This document shows positions 35,970 through 46,700 of a DNA stretch of 64,000 nt, piece after piece (the first letter of the stretch is position 1; every line of letters starts with the position of its first letter). The notes below the pieces were generated by a model. That model ran no database searches. It saw only the letters and a list, made by a program, of their open reading frames with translations, and was not told the DNA's origin. This stretch comes from Mycolicibacterium rhodesiae (GTDB lineage: Bacteria; Actinomycetota; Actinomycetes; Mycobacteriales; Mycobacteriaceae): positions 124,001-188,000 of the forward strand of contig NZ_MVIH01000002.1 in assembly GCF_002086695.1 (NCBI RefSeq). Direction: 5' to 3'. A program made the translations under genes and the position numbers.

Positions 35970-37379
35970 TCACCACTGCCCGCTGTCGGCGATGCGTCCA
36001 CACACGGACTTCATCGCCGCGATGTAGCGGGCGACCGATTTCTGGGCGGTTGGATTGTCCGGGAACATCACCGCCATCGCGGTGCCGGCCTCGTACCGGA
36101 ATATATAGATCGTCAGCTGATAGCTGAAGCGGCCGTCGGAGTAGATCCCGATGTTGTTCGAATAGCCCATGTCAGCGGCCGCGAGTACGGCGTTGAGCGG
36201 TGCGGCGCCGCCATGCAGGAAGTTCGAGACCGGGAAGTTCGGGTGCGGCTTCTCCAACCACGGAGCCAGCTCCAGTACCCGGTAATACGGCACCCGCGCC
36301 AGGCTCAGGCCTGAATCGAACGACGTCTGCGCCGCCCAGGCGGCCTCGCCGAACGTCGTCGCGGCGATCGGCACGGTGATCGGCACCAAGCCGGTGAACC
36401 AGCCCTGGGTGGTGAAGTTGTCCGAGGTTCTGCGGGTGTCCCGCGGGGTGAGGCCGTAATACGTTGTCGCGCCCGTCAATTCGTGTTCCACCATGGCGGT
36501 GCAGGCATACAGGCCGCCGACGAAGCGAACGCCGGCCGCGGTGCACGCCGCTTCGAATCGCGCGGTCTGATCGGCGTCCAAGATCATCTCGCCGACCATG
36601 TCAGCGACCGTCGGCTCCAGTGCGTTGCCCAACGGAAGCGGGAACTCGGGCAGCGTGCCGTTGTTGTTCTCGGCAAACTCGATCCAGGCCTGGACCTCGG
36701 GAGAATCGACGGTCAAATCCGCGGTGGCTTGGCGCTCCTGGATGCAGAAGTCGTCGAAGCTGCCCGCCTCGGGCAGCGCCATGGGCTGTCCGGTCATGGT
36801 CAGTGAGGTGTACATGCCGTGCGCTTCGAGCATGGTGATCCCGATCAACGCGGCATCCCCGTGGACGTGGTCGATGCTGGCATAAAAATCGAAGTGATCA
36901 TCGCTTTGTACGACACCAAAGGAAAAACAGCCCCATTCCATGGGAGTGGGAATGTCGACGATGTGTTTGCGCGCATCCTCGGCGGCCATCACACCGTTGT
37001 CGATCGGCTCGAATTCGATGTCAGCGGGATCGGCAATGGTGCGCCGGACAATATCTCCGGAACCGGAGTATTCGAACCAACTCCGGTAGGTGTCGTGGCG
37101 GCGTAGATACGCGTTCAGCGCGTGATTCATGGCGTCGATATCGCACTGACCAGGAACCTCACACGTGGCGATGATCTGCCGCGAATAGTCGAGTCCGGCC
37201 TTGTCCTGTTCGTAGACGCCGCGAATATGCTGGCCCTGCATATAGCTGACAGGCACCGAACTGACGGGTGCCTGGCGCGCTTTGTCCATTGCGGCTTTCG
37301 TCGGGTGCCAGGAAATCACCACACCGGGGGTCGGCGACCAATCATCGATTGTGCCGATCGTGATCTTCCCGATGTGCAA
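35970..37379 (-). CDS. papA3: PapA3-type trehalose acyltransferase
   Basis: 469 residues from TTG 37379. This start is chosen because GGGAGGGG lies just before it and because the product then begins LHIGKITIGTIDDWSP, matching the N-terminus of M. tuberculosis PapA3. The condensation-domain active site is IDHVHGDA (HxxxD). Strongly kept stretches are YMQGQHIRG, QWFTGL-like GWFTGLVPITVPI, SFDSGLSLARVPYYRV and GGAAPLNAVLAAA. It transfers acyl chains from the synthase or CoA to trehalose to form the diacyl intermediate. Divergent from pks across a 356-base regulatory region. Confidence 0.92.
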   Translation of the reverse strand: MHIGKITIGTIDDWSPTPGVVISWHPTKAAMDKARQAPVSSVPVSYMQGQHIRGVYEQDKAGLDYSRQIIATCEVPGQCDIDAMNHALNAYLRRHDTYRSWFEYSGSGDIVRRTIADPADIEFEPIDNGVMAAEDARKHIVDIPTPMEWGCFSFGVVQSDDHFDFYASIDHVHGDAALIGITMLEAHGMYTSLTMTGQPMALPEAGSFDDFCIQERQATADLTVDSPEVQAWIEFAENNNGTLPEFPLPLGNALEPTVADMVGEMILDADQTARFEAACTAAGVRFVGGLYACTAMVEHELTGATTYYGLTPRDTRRTSDNFTTQGWFTGLVPITVPIAATTFGEAAWAAQTSFDSGLSLARVPYYRVLELAPWLEKPHPNFPVSNFLHGGAAPLNAVLAAADMGYSNNIGIYSDGRFSYQLTIYIFRYEAGTAMAVMFPDNPTAQKSVARYIAAMKSVCGRIADSGQW

Positions 37380-37735
37380 AATTCCCCTCCCGGGTCTACA
37401 GCGGCTACGGCCTCGAGACCGGCAACCTGGTGGCCAGACCAAGATAGCGCCTGTCGCTGTGGCAGTTTGCCGTCCACCCGCAAAGCCCCTGGTCACAACT
37501 AGTGACTAAAGGCCCTAAATAAACGTGTAACGCCTGGCCACGCCCTCCTCGACACCAGAGTGAAACCCGCTTGTTCAGCAACGCCCGTGCAATACTGACC
37601 GTCGGGAGATGAGCCGGCCGTCGCTGTCGGGAGATGACCGAGCCGTGGCCGTTCGGAAGTTGTTCCTGGCCCTGACGTGGTCTCCCACGACAGCACAGCG
37701 ACACTTCACCGGCCCGATGCGGAGAACACAACCTG
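37380..37735. promoter_or_regulatory. papA3-pks divergent control region
   Basis: This 356-base gap holds no credible gene. It contains a perfect inverted repeat GTCAC-AACTA-GTGAC (37492-37506) followed by an AT-rich CTAAATAAAC stretch, and a 12-base direct repeat GTCGGGAGATGA at 37601-37612 and 37626-37637, 25 bases apart, just after an AATACT that could be a -10. They are likely regulator sites for the glycolipid genes; the regulator is unknown. Confidence 0.5.
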
Positions 37736-40700
37736 ATGGCACCCACCGAACATCCGACGCAGCAGACACCCCGTTTCGCAATCATCGGTTACGCGGCCCG
37801 TCTTCCCGGAGCCGCGGATGCGGACCAGTACTGGGACGTCCTGCACAGCGGGAGGGACGCGATTTCGGAGGTCCCCGCCGACCGTTGGGACGTCGAGCAG
37901 TTCTTCGACTCCGACCCCGACGCGGCGGGCAAGATGGTCACCCGGCGGGCCGGGTTCGTCGACGACGCCACCGGATTCGACGCACCGTTCTTCGGGGTCT
38001 CCGCGCGCGAAGCCAACATGATGGACCCGCAGCACCGTCTGCTGCTGGAGACCGCGTGGCGCGCTGTCGAGCACAGCGGCACTGCGCCAACGGCTTTGGC
38101 GAACACCAGGACCGGTGTATTCGTCGGTCTGGCCACCCACGACTTCCTGGGGATGGCTTCCGATGCGCTGACCTACCCCGAGATCGAGGCCTACCTGGCG
38201 GTCGGTACCTCCAGCGCGGCCGCCGCGGGCCGGATCAGCTACCGCTTGGGGCTGCAGGGTCCCGCGGTCACCGTCGACACGGCCTGCAGCTCCTCGCTGG
38301 TGGCGATTCACCAGGCCTGCCAGGCACTGCTGCTGGACGAATGCGATCTGGCGCTGGCCGGCGGGGTGAACGTCATGCTCAGCCCGGCCACCATGATCAC
38401 GTTCTCGCACTCGCGGATGCTGGCCCCCGACGGCAAGTGCAAGACGTTCGACGCCGCCGCCGATGGATACGTGCGTGGCGAGGGTTGCGGTGTCATCGCG
38501 ATCAAACGCCTGGACGACGCGCTGCGCGACGGTGACCACATCCGCGCCGTCATCCGCGGCAGCGCGGTAAACCAGGACGGCGCTTCGGGCGGATTGACCG
38601 TCCCCAACGGTGTCGCCCAGCAGCGGGTGATCGCCGAGGCGCTGGATCGGGCCGGCCTGACGCCCACCGACATCAACTATCTGGAAGCCCACGGAACCGG
38701 GACGTCGCTGGGCGACCCCATCGAGGTTCAGGCCGCCGCGGCCGCGCTCGGCAAGGGCCGCGACGCCGACCAGCCACTGCTGATCGGGTCGGCGAAGACC
38801 AACATCGGCCACCTGGAGGCGGCCGCGGGCGTGGCGGGCGTCCTCAAGGTCGTGCTGTCGCTCGAGCACTCCGAGCTGCCCCCGCACCTCAACTTCAAGA
38901 ACCCCTCCCCGCACATCCCGTGGGACCGGATCCCGGTGCAGGTCGTCGACAAGCTGCGCCCCTGGCAGCGTTCGGAGCGGCCCCGCATCGCCGGCGTCAG
39001 CTCGTTCGGGTTCTCCGGCACCAACGCGCACGTCATTCTCGAAGAGGCACCGGTCAGCAGCCCGGTCACTGCCGACGCGGCGCCGGACGACCGCCGGTTC
39101 GCCGTGCTGCCGCTGTCGGCCCGCACCCCGGCCGCCCTGGTACAGACCGCACAGGACTACCGCAGCTGGCTGGCCGAACACCCCGACGCCACCCTCGCCG
39201 ACGTCTGTCTGACCGCCGGAGCGGGCCGCGCCCACTTCGAACACCGCGCCGCCCTGGTGGTCAACTCCGTCGAGTCGGCCCGCGAGCTGCTCGGCGCGCT
39301 CGCCGACGATCTGCCCGCTCCCGGACTGGTACGCGGCGACTGCGTCGACGCGCCCAAGACCGCCTGGCTGTTCCCCGGACAGGGCAGTCAGTACGCCGGC
39401 ATGGCCCGCGAGCTCTACGAGACCGAGCCGGTGTTCGCCGACACCATGAACCGGTGTGCCGAAGCCGTCGCCGGGGCGCTCGAAAAGCCGTTGCTGGACG
39501 TCATATTCGACAGTGATGGCGCCGAAACCCTGAAGCAGACCCGGCACGCCCAGCCCGCGATCTTCGCGGTGGAGATGGGTTTGGCCAGGCTCTGGCAATC
39601 GTGGGGATTCGAGCCGGATGTGGTGCTCGGCCACAGCGTCGGCCAGTACTCGGCCGCCTGTGTCGCAGGGGTTTTCAGCCTCGAGGACGGCGCGCGGTTA
39701 CTCGCCGAACGGGGTCGGCTCTTCGGTGACCTGCCCGCGGGCGGACGGATGTGCGCTGTCTTCGCCGACCCGGACCGGGTGGAGAGCCTGACCGACGAGT
39801 TCCCGAGCCTGTCGGTGGCCGCCTACAACGGCGCCAACACCGTGCTGTCGGGGCCGGCCGCCGACCTGGAGCGCGCGGTCGCCCAGCTGTCGGACGAGGG
39901 TGCCCGGTGCGACTGGCTGGACACCAGCCACGCATTCCACTCGTCGCTGCTCGACCCGGCGCTCGATGCCTTTGAGACCTATGCCAACGGATTCGAATTC
40001 GCGGCCCCCCAGCGGATTCTGGTGTGCAACCGGACCGGGGCGACACTGGGCCGCACCGCCAAGCTCGACGGGCAATACTGGCGCCGCCACGCCCGTCAGC
40101 CGGTGCAGTTCGCCAAGGGGGTGGCGACGCTGGCCGAACTCGGCTGCACGCTGCTGCTCGAGGTGGGGCCGCAGCCGGTGCTCACCGCCGCCGCACTGCG
40201 GGCCTGGCCGGATCCGGCGACCGCACCCAAAGCCGTTGCATCGCTGCGCCGTAACGGCGCAGACCACCGGCAGCTGACCGAAGCGCTGGCCGGTGCCTAC
40301 GTCGCCGGACATGTTCCCGACTTCGGCGCACTGGTGCACGAGCCGGCGCGCAAGCTCGATCTGCCGACGTACCCCTTCCAGCATCGCCAGTACTGGTACC
40401 AGACCAAGCAGTCCCAGTCGACCGCGAATGATGCCGCCCGCACCGAGGCCGTGCAGCTGCTCGAGGACGGCCGGATCGAGGAACTGGCCGCGCTACTCGG
40501 CGGGGACGGCTCCACCACGGCCGCCGAGGTGCTCAGCAAGCTTGCCGCCCAACATAATCGGCAGCGCAGTGCGCAATCGATCGCGGACATCCGCTACGAG
40601 ATCCGCTGGCAGCAGAAGGCGCTCGGTTCGTCGACCGAGGTCGGCGAGGGCGCAGCCTGGCTGCTCATCGGTGACGACGACGCCGTGATGCGCCCACTGG

Positions 40701-43700
40701 TCGATGCGCTGACCGCGCACGGCCACCGCTACCGGGTCCTCGGTTTGCCGGTCTCTGACGCCGACGAGGAGCGCCTCGTCACCGAACTGATCGCAGCGGT
40801 GCAGGACGAGCCCGCGTTGCGCATCTTGCACGTCGCGGCACTGGACTCCGACGGCGAGTCGTCGATGCGGTCCCTGCTGCGGATGCAGCATCGGGTGCTC
40901 GGGGGCACCCAGCGCCTGTTCCGCGCCGCGTCCACCGCCGAACTGCGCACCCCGATCTGGGTGCTGACCCAAGGCGCGCAACGCGTCGGTGACGCGGACA
41001 CGGTGGCGCCGGAGCAGAGCGGATTGTGGGGCTTCTGCCGCGTCGCGGCACTGGAGTACCCGCAGGTGTGGGGCGGTCTGGCGGATCTGTCCGGGACCGG
41101 CGCCGACGAATGGTCGCGCCTGATCAAGCAGGTCGTCACCGCGGCACCTGGCGAGGATCAGATCGCGTTGCGGGACAGCGGTGTTCATGTGCCGAGGCTG
41201 GTCCGGCGGACCGGCCAGCCGAACTCGACTCCGCTGGAACTGCGCCCGCAGGCAACCTACCTGGTTACCGGTGGACTCGGCTCGATCGGGCTGGAGATCG
41301 CCGGATACCTGGCCGCGCACGGCGCCCGCCAGCTGGTGCTGACCAGCCGCCGCGCCCCCGATGAGGACTCCCAACGTCGCATCGACCTGCTGGCGGAACA
41401 ACACGGCTGCTCGGTCCGGGTGATCGCAGCCGATGTCGCCGACCCGCACGACGTCGCACGACTGCTCGCGACCGTGGCCGCCGAACTGCCACCGCTGGCC
41501 GGCATCGTTCACGCCGCAGGCGAGAACAGCACCACCCCGCTGAGCTCGCTCGACAGCACCGAGATCGACCGGGTTTTCTCCGGAAAGGTCTGGGGCGCTT
41601 GGTACCTCAGTGAGGCAGCTGCCGATCTGAAGCTCGACTTCTTCCTGTCCACGTCGTCGATCTCGTCGGTGTGGGGCAGCTACGGCCAGAGCGCCTACAG
41701 CGCGGCCAACGCGTTCCTCGACGGCTTGACCTGGCGGCTGCGGGGACGCGGCGTCCACGGCATCAGCGTGAACTTCGGTCCATGGTCGGCGGGCATGGCA
41801 GACCAGGACGCCCGCGCGCAGCTGGACCGCCGCGGGATCCGCACCCTGTCGCCCACCGATGCGCTGGCCGGAATGGCCGACATCATGGCCGCCGCCGGAT
41901 CGCAAGGTCCGGCCGAAGCCGTTGTGGCGCGCATGGACTGGGCCCGTTTTCTGCCGATCTACCTGCAGGCCGGCCGCCGGTCGCTGCTGGCCGAGGTGGC
42001 CCGCGAAGTGCCGGAGTCGGTACCCGTGGCCACCGGAGCATCCGGCACCACCCGGCTGGTCGAACAGCTCACCGCCGCGCCGGTGCAGCAGCGCAAGAAA
42101 CTCGTTCTGGAGTACCTGCGCAACACCGTCGCGGAGGTGACCAGGGTCGACGCGTCGGAGGTCCGCGAAGAGGCCGGGTTCTTCGACCTCGGCATGGACT
42201 CTCTGATGGCGGTCGAATTGCGCCGTCGCCTGGAACAGGCTGTCGGCAAGGAACTTCCGGCCACACTCGCGATGGACTTCCCCCGCCTGACCGATGTCGC
42301 GGACTACATCCTCGGCGACGTGCTCAACCTCAACGAGAAGGCGGGCGCGCAGCTCGCGGCCGCGCCTGCCTCGCTGGCGGGCGCGGCGACCGACGAGCCG
42401 ATCGCGATCATCGCGGTGGCCTGCCGGTTCCCGGGTGCGGCCGACGCCGACGCGTACTGGGACGTGCTGTCCGGAGCAGTGGACGCGATCCGGGAGATCC
42501 CCGAGGACCGCTTCGACGTCGACCAGTACTACGACCCCGATCAGCAGACGCCCGGCAAGATCTACACCCGCAGCGGCGGCTACCTGGAGAGCGTCGACAG
42601 CTTCGACCCGGAGTTCTTCGGCATCTCCCCGCGCGAAGCGGTGTGGATCGACCCGCAGCAGCGCCTCATGCTGGAAATCGCCTGGGAGGGCTTAGAAAAG
42701 GCTGGGTACGCGCCGTCCTCTTTGCGCGGCAGCCGCACCGGCGTCTTCGTCGGCGTGGGTGCCAACGAGTACTCGCATCTGCTGTCCGGCGAATCGGTCG
42801 AGAACCTCGAGGCGCACTTCATCACCGGCAACGCACTCAATGCGATCGCGGGCCGGGTGGCGTTCACCCTCGGCCTCGAAGGCCCCGCGATGGCCGTGGA
42901 CACCGCGTGCAGCTCGTCGCTGGTGGCCGTCCACCAGGCCAGCCAGGCGCTGCACTCCGGTGACTGCGACATGGCCCTGGCCGGCGGTGTCAACGTCCTG
43001 CTGAGCCCGGCGTCCATCGTGGCTGCGTCGCGGGCCCGGATGCTGGCCCCCGACGGCCGCTGCAAGACCTTCGACGCATCCGCCGACGGCTACGTCCGCG
43101 GTGAAGGTTGCGGCATCCTGGTGCTCAAGCGGCTCTCCGACGCGCAGCGCGACGGTGACCGCATCGCCGCCGTCATCCGCAGCAGCGCGGTCAACCAGGA
43201 CGGTGCATCCAGCGGCCTGACGGTGCCCAACGGCGGTGCGCAACAACGCCTTATCTCGGCGGCGCTGACCCGCGCCGGGCTCGGCGGCGCCGATGTCGAC
43301 TACCTCGAAGCGCACGGCACCGGCACCCCGCTGGGTGATCCGATCGAAGTGCAGGCCGCCGCGGCGGTCTACGGCACGGGCCGCGATCCGATCCGTCCGC
43401 TGCTGATGGGAACGGCCAAGACCAATATCGGACACCTGGAGTCCGCTGCCGGTGTGGCCGGTCTGATCAAGGTCGTGCTGTCGCTGCAGAACGAATTGTT
43501 GCCGCAGAACCTGCATTTCCAGAATCCGTCCCCGCACATCCCCTGGGACTCCCTGCCCGTCAAGGTCGTCGACGAGCCCACCCCGTGGGTGGCCAACGGC
43601 AGGCCGCGCCGCGCCGGCGTCAGCTCGTTCGGCTTTACCGGCACCAACGCCCACGTGTTGATCGAAGAGGCGCCGCAGCCCGCGCTCGGCGACGACGCCG

Positions 43701-46700
43701 ACGAGCCGGTCGAGGTCGTCGTGCCGGAGCCGGTGCGTGAGCCGCTGAGCGTGCTGCCGCTGTCGGCGCGGTCCGGGCAGGGCCTGCTGGCGTTGGCGCA
43801 GCGCTACTCCGATTGGCTGGCAGTTCATCCCGATGCCTCGATCGCCGACGTGAGCTACACCGCGGGCGCTGGACGATCGCATTTCGAGCACCGGGCGGCC
43901 GTCGTCGCGAACTCCGTGTCCGAGGCCAAGATGCTGCTCGACGATCTGGTGGCCAACCGGTTGCGTCCGGGCGTGCTCCGCGGCGAGTGCGCCGACCCGC
44001 CGACCACCGCGTGGTTCTTCCCGGGGCAGGGCAGCCAGTACCCGGGCATGGCCAAGGAATTGTTCGAATCGGAGCCGGTATTCGCCGACACCCTGCGCCG
44101 CTGCGCGCAGGCCGTCGATCCGATGCTGCCGCGCCCGCTGCTCGACGTGCTGTTCTCCGGTGACCGGGAGAACGCGGAAACCCTGCGGCACACGTCATTC
44201 GCCCAGCCGGCGATCTTCGCCGTCGAGATGGGCCTGGCCCGGTTGTGGCAGTCGTGGGGCATCGAACCCGACGTGGTGCTGGGCCACAGCGTCGGCCAGT
44301 ACGCGGCTGCGTGCGTGGCAGGCGTGTTCAGCCTCGAGGACGGTATCCGCTTGATCGCCGAGCGTGGCCGGTTGTTCGGCAGCCTGCCCGAGGGCGGCCG
44401 GATGGTCGCGGTGTTCGCCGATCCCGATTACGTGGAGCGGGCCGCGGCGAGCTTCCCGCGCGTGTCGGTCGGTGCCTACAACGGCCGAAACACCGTGCTG
44501 TCTGGTCCGGGCGAGGATCTGGAGCAGATCGTCGCGGCCTGCAGTGAGGACGGTGCCCGCTGCACCTGGCTGGAGACCAGCCACGCCTTCCACTCCGAGT
44601 TGTTGGACCCGGTGCTCGACGAATTCGAGACGTTCGCAACCCAATTCGAGTACGCGGTGCCGACCCGGCCGCTGGTCTGCAACAGGACCGGCGCGGTGCT
44701 CACCGCCGAGACGCCGATCAACGCGCAGTACTGGCGCAGGCATTCCCGGCAGCCGGTGCAGTTCACCGAAAGCGTGCGCACGGTCGCGGGCCTGGGTTGT
44801 TCGGTGCTGATGGAGATCGGACCGCAGCCGATTCTGACCGCGGCCGCACTGCAGATCTGGCCGGAGTCCTCGGCGACGCCGCGGGCGATCGTGTCGCTGC
44901 GCAAGGGCGCCAACGCTGCGCGTCAGATGACCGAAGCGCTTGCCACGACGTACATCTGCGGGCACCGCCCGGACTTCTCGGCCCGGTTCCACACGGCGGG
45001 GCGCCGACTCGAACTCCCGACATATCCGTTCCAACGCCGCCGGTACTGGCCGAAGACCTCCGGTATCCGGCCCGACGGCACCGCGGCGTCCGGGATCCTG
45101 GGCAGCGCCAAGGATCTGGCCTCGGGCGACACGGTCTACACGAACGTGCTCTCGGTGAAGACCCAGCCGTGGCTGGCCCATCACGTCATCTACGGCACCG
45201 TGGTCGTGCCCGGCGCGACGTACGCGGCGATGGCAATGGCCGCCGCGGGAGCACCGGCGCGGGTGAAGGAAGTCTTCTTCTACGAGCCGATCATCCTGCC
45301 CGACAAGGCCTCTCGCGAGGTGCAGCTGACCCTGCATCCCGTCGACGACGGCTGGAAGTTCCAGGTGCACAGCCGGCCCTACGGGGTTCGGGAGGCCGAG
45401 TGGTCGCTGAACTCCGACGGCACCCTGCTCTCCGGCGTCGACCCGGATGCGGCGCCGGCGGACACGGTGGCTCCGGACGAGGCGATCGAGCAGATGAATC
45501 GCACCCGCCCGCAGGAACTGTTCGACATCTTCGGTGACATGGAACTGGCCTGGGGTCCCACGTGGTCCACCTCGCTGAAGTCGTTGTGGGTCGGCAAGGA
45601 TGAGGCGATCGGGGACATCGCGGTCGGCGAGGAACTCGGCGAGCATCTCGGCACTGAGCCGATCCACCCGGTCTTGCTGGACCTGTGCACCGGTGTGGCC
45701 TTCCCGGCCTTCCCCGCGACGCTGGCCGCCGAGCAGGGCATGACCGATCTGTTCCTGCCGTTGCGGTACGGACAGGTGACGATCGCCGAGAAGATGCCGC
45801 GCCGGTTCTACTGCCGGGCCCGCTGGCACGAGAACACCATCAACAACGAAACCCAGGTCTTCGACATCGATTTCCTGGATCGGGACGGGCGAGTGCTCGG
45901 TGGTATCGCCGAGTTCACCGTGAAACGCGCCCCGCGTGAGGCGCTGATGCGCGGGCTCGGCGGCGACTCCACCCGGCTGCTGTACAGCCTGGGTTGGCAG
46001 GAGATCGCGGCCCCGGCGGATGACGCCGAGAAGACCACGAACGGCACCTGGCTGATCGCCGGCTTCGACGCACTCGCAGCCGAGGTACCCGGCGCGGTGA
46101 CGGTCGACGCGGCCACGGATCCACAGTCGTGGCAACGGGTCTTCGCCGAGGCGGCCGAGCGCGGTGCGCCGGTCAGCGGAATCGTCTGGCGCAGTGCGCG
46201 ACTGGGGGATGCCGACGGCTCGACGACCGAGCTCGCCGCTCACCTGGAAGCTCAGATCGCCACTTTCCTCGGCGCCGCGCAGACCGCGCTGGCCGAGGGC
46301 AATCACACGCTGGCCGACGGTCTGTGGATCGTCACCGAACGTGCGGTGGCCACCGAGCCCGGCGAGCCGGTCGATCCGGTCCAGGCGGCCCTGTGGGGAT
46401 TCGGCCGCACGCTGATCGCGGAGCAGCCGAGCCTGCGGGTTCGCCTTGTCGACTCCGACGGCTCCGACGAGTCACTGCGCTGGATGGCCGGTGCGCTGGG
46501 CACGCCGGTCGTCGAGCCGGAAATGGCTGTGCGACAGGGTCGGTTCCTGGTATCCCGGCTCCTGCACTGGGCCCGTAACGGCCAGCTGCCGATGCCGCGC
46601 AGCGACGACTACGCGTTGGCACCCACCGAGCGCGGCGCGATCGACAACCTGCGGCTGACCGAGATCGAGGTGACCCCGCCGAAGGCCAACGAGGTGCAGG

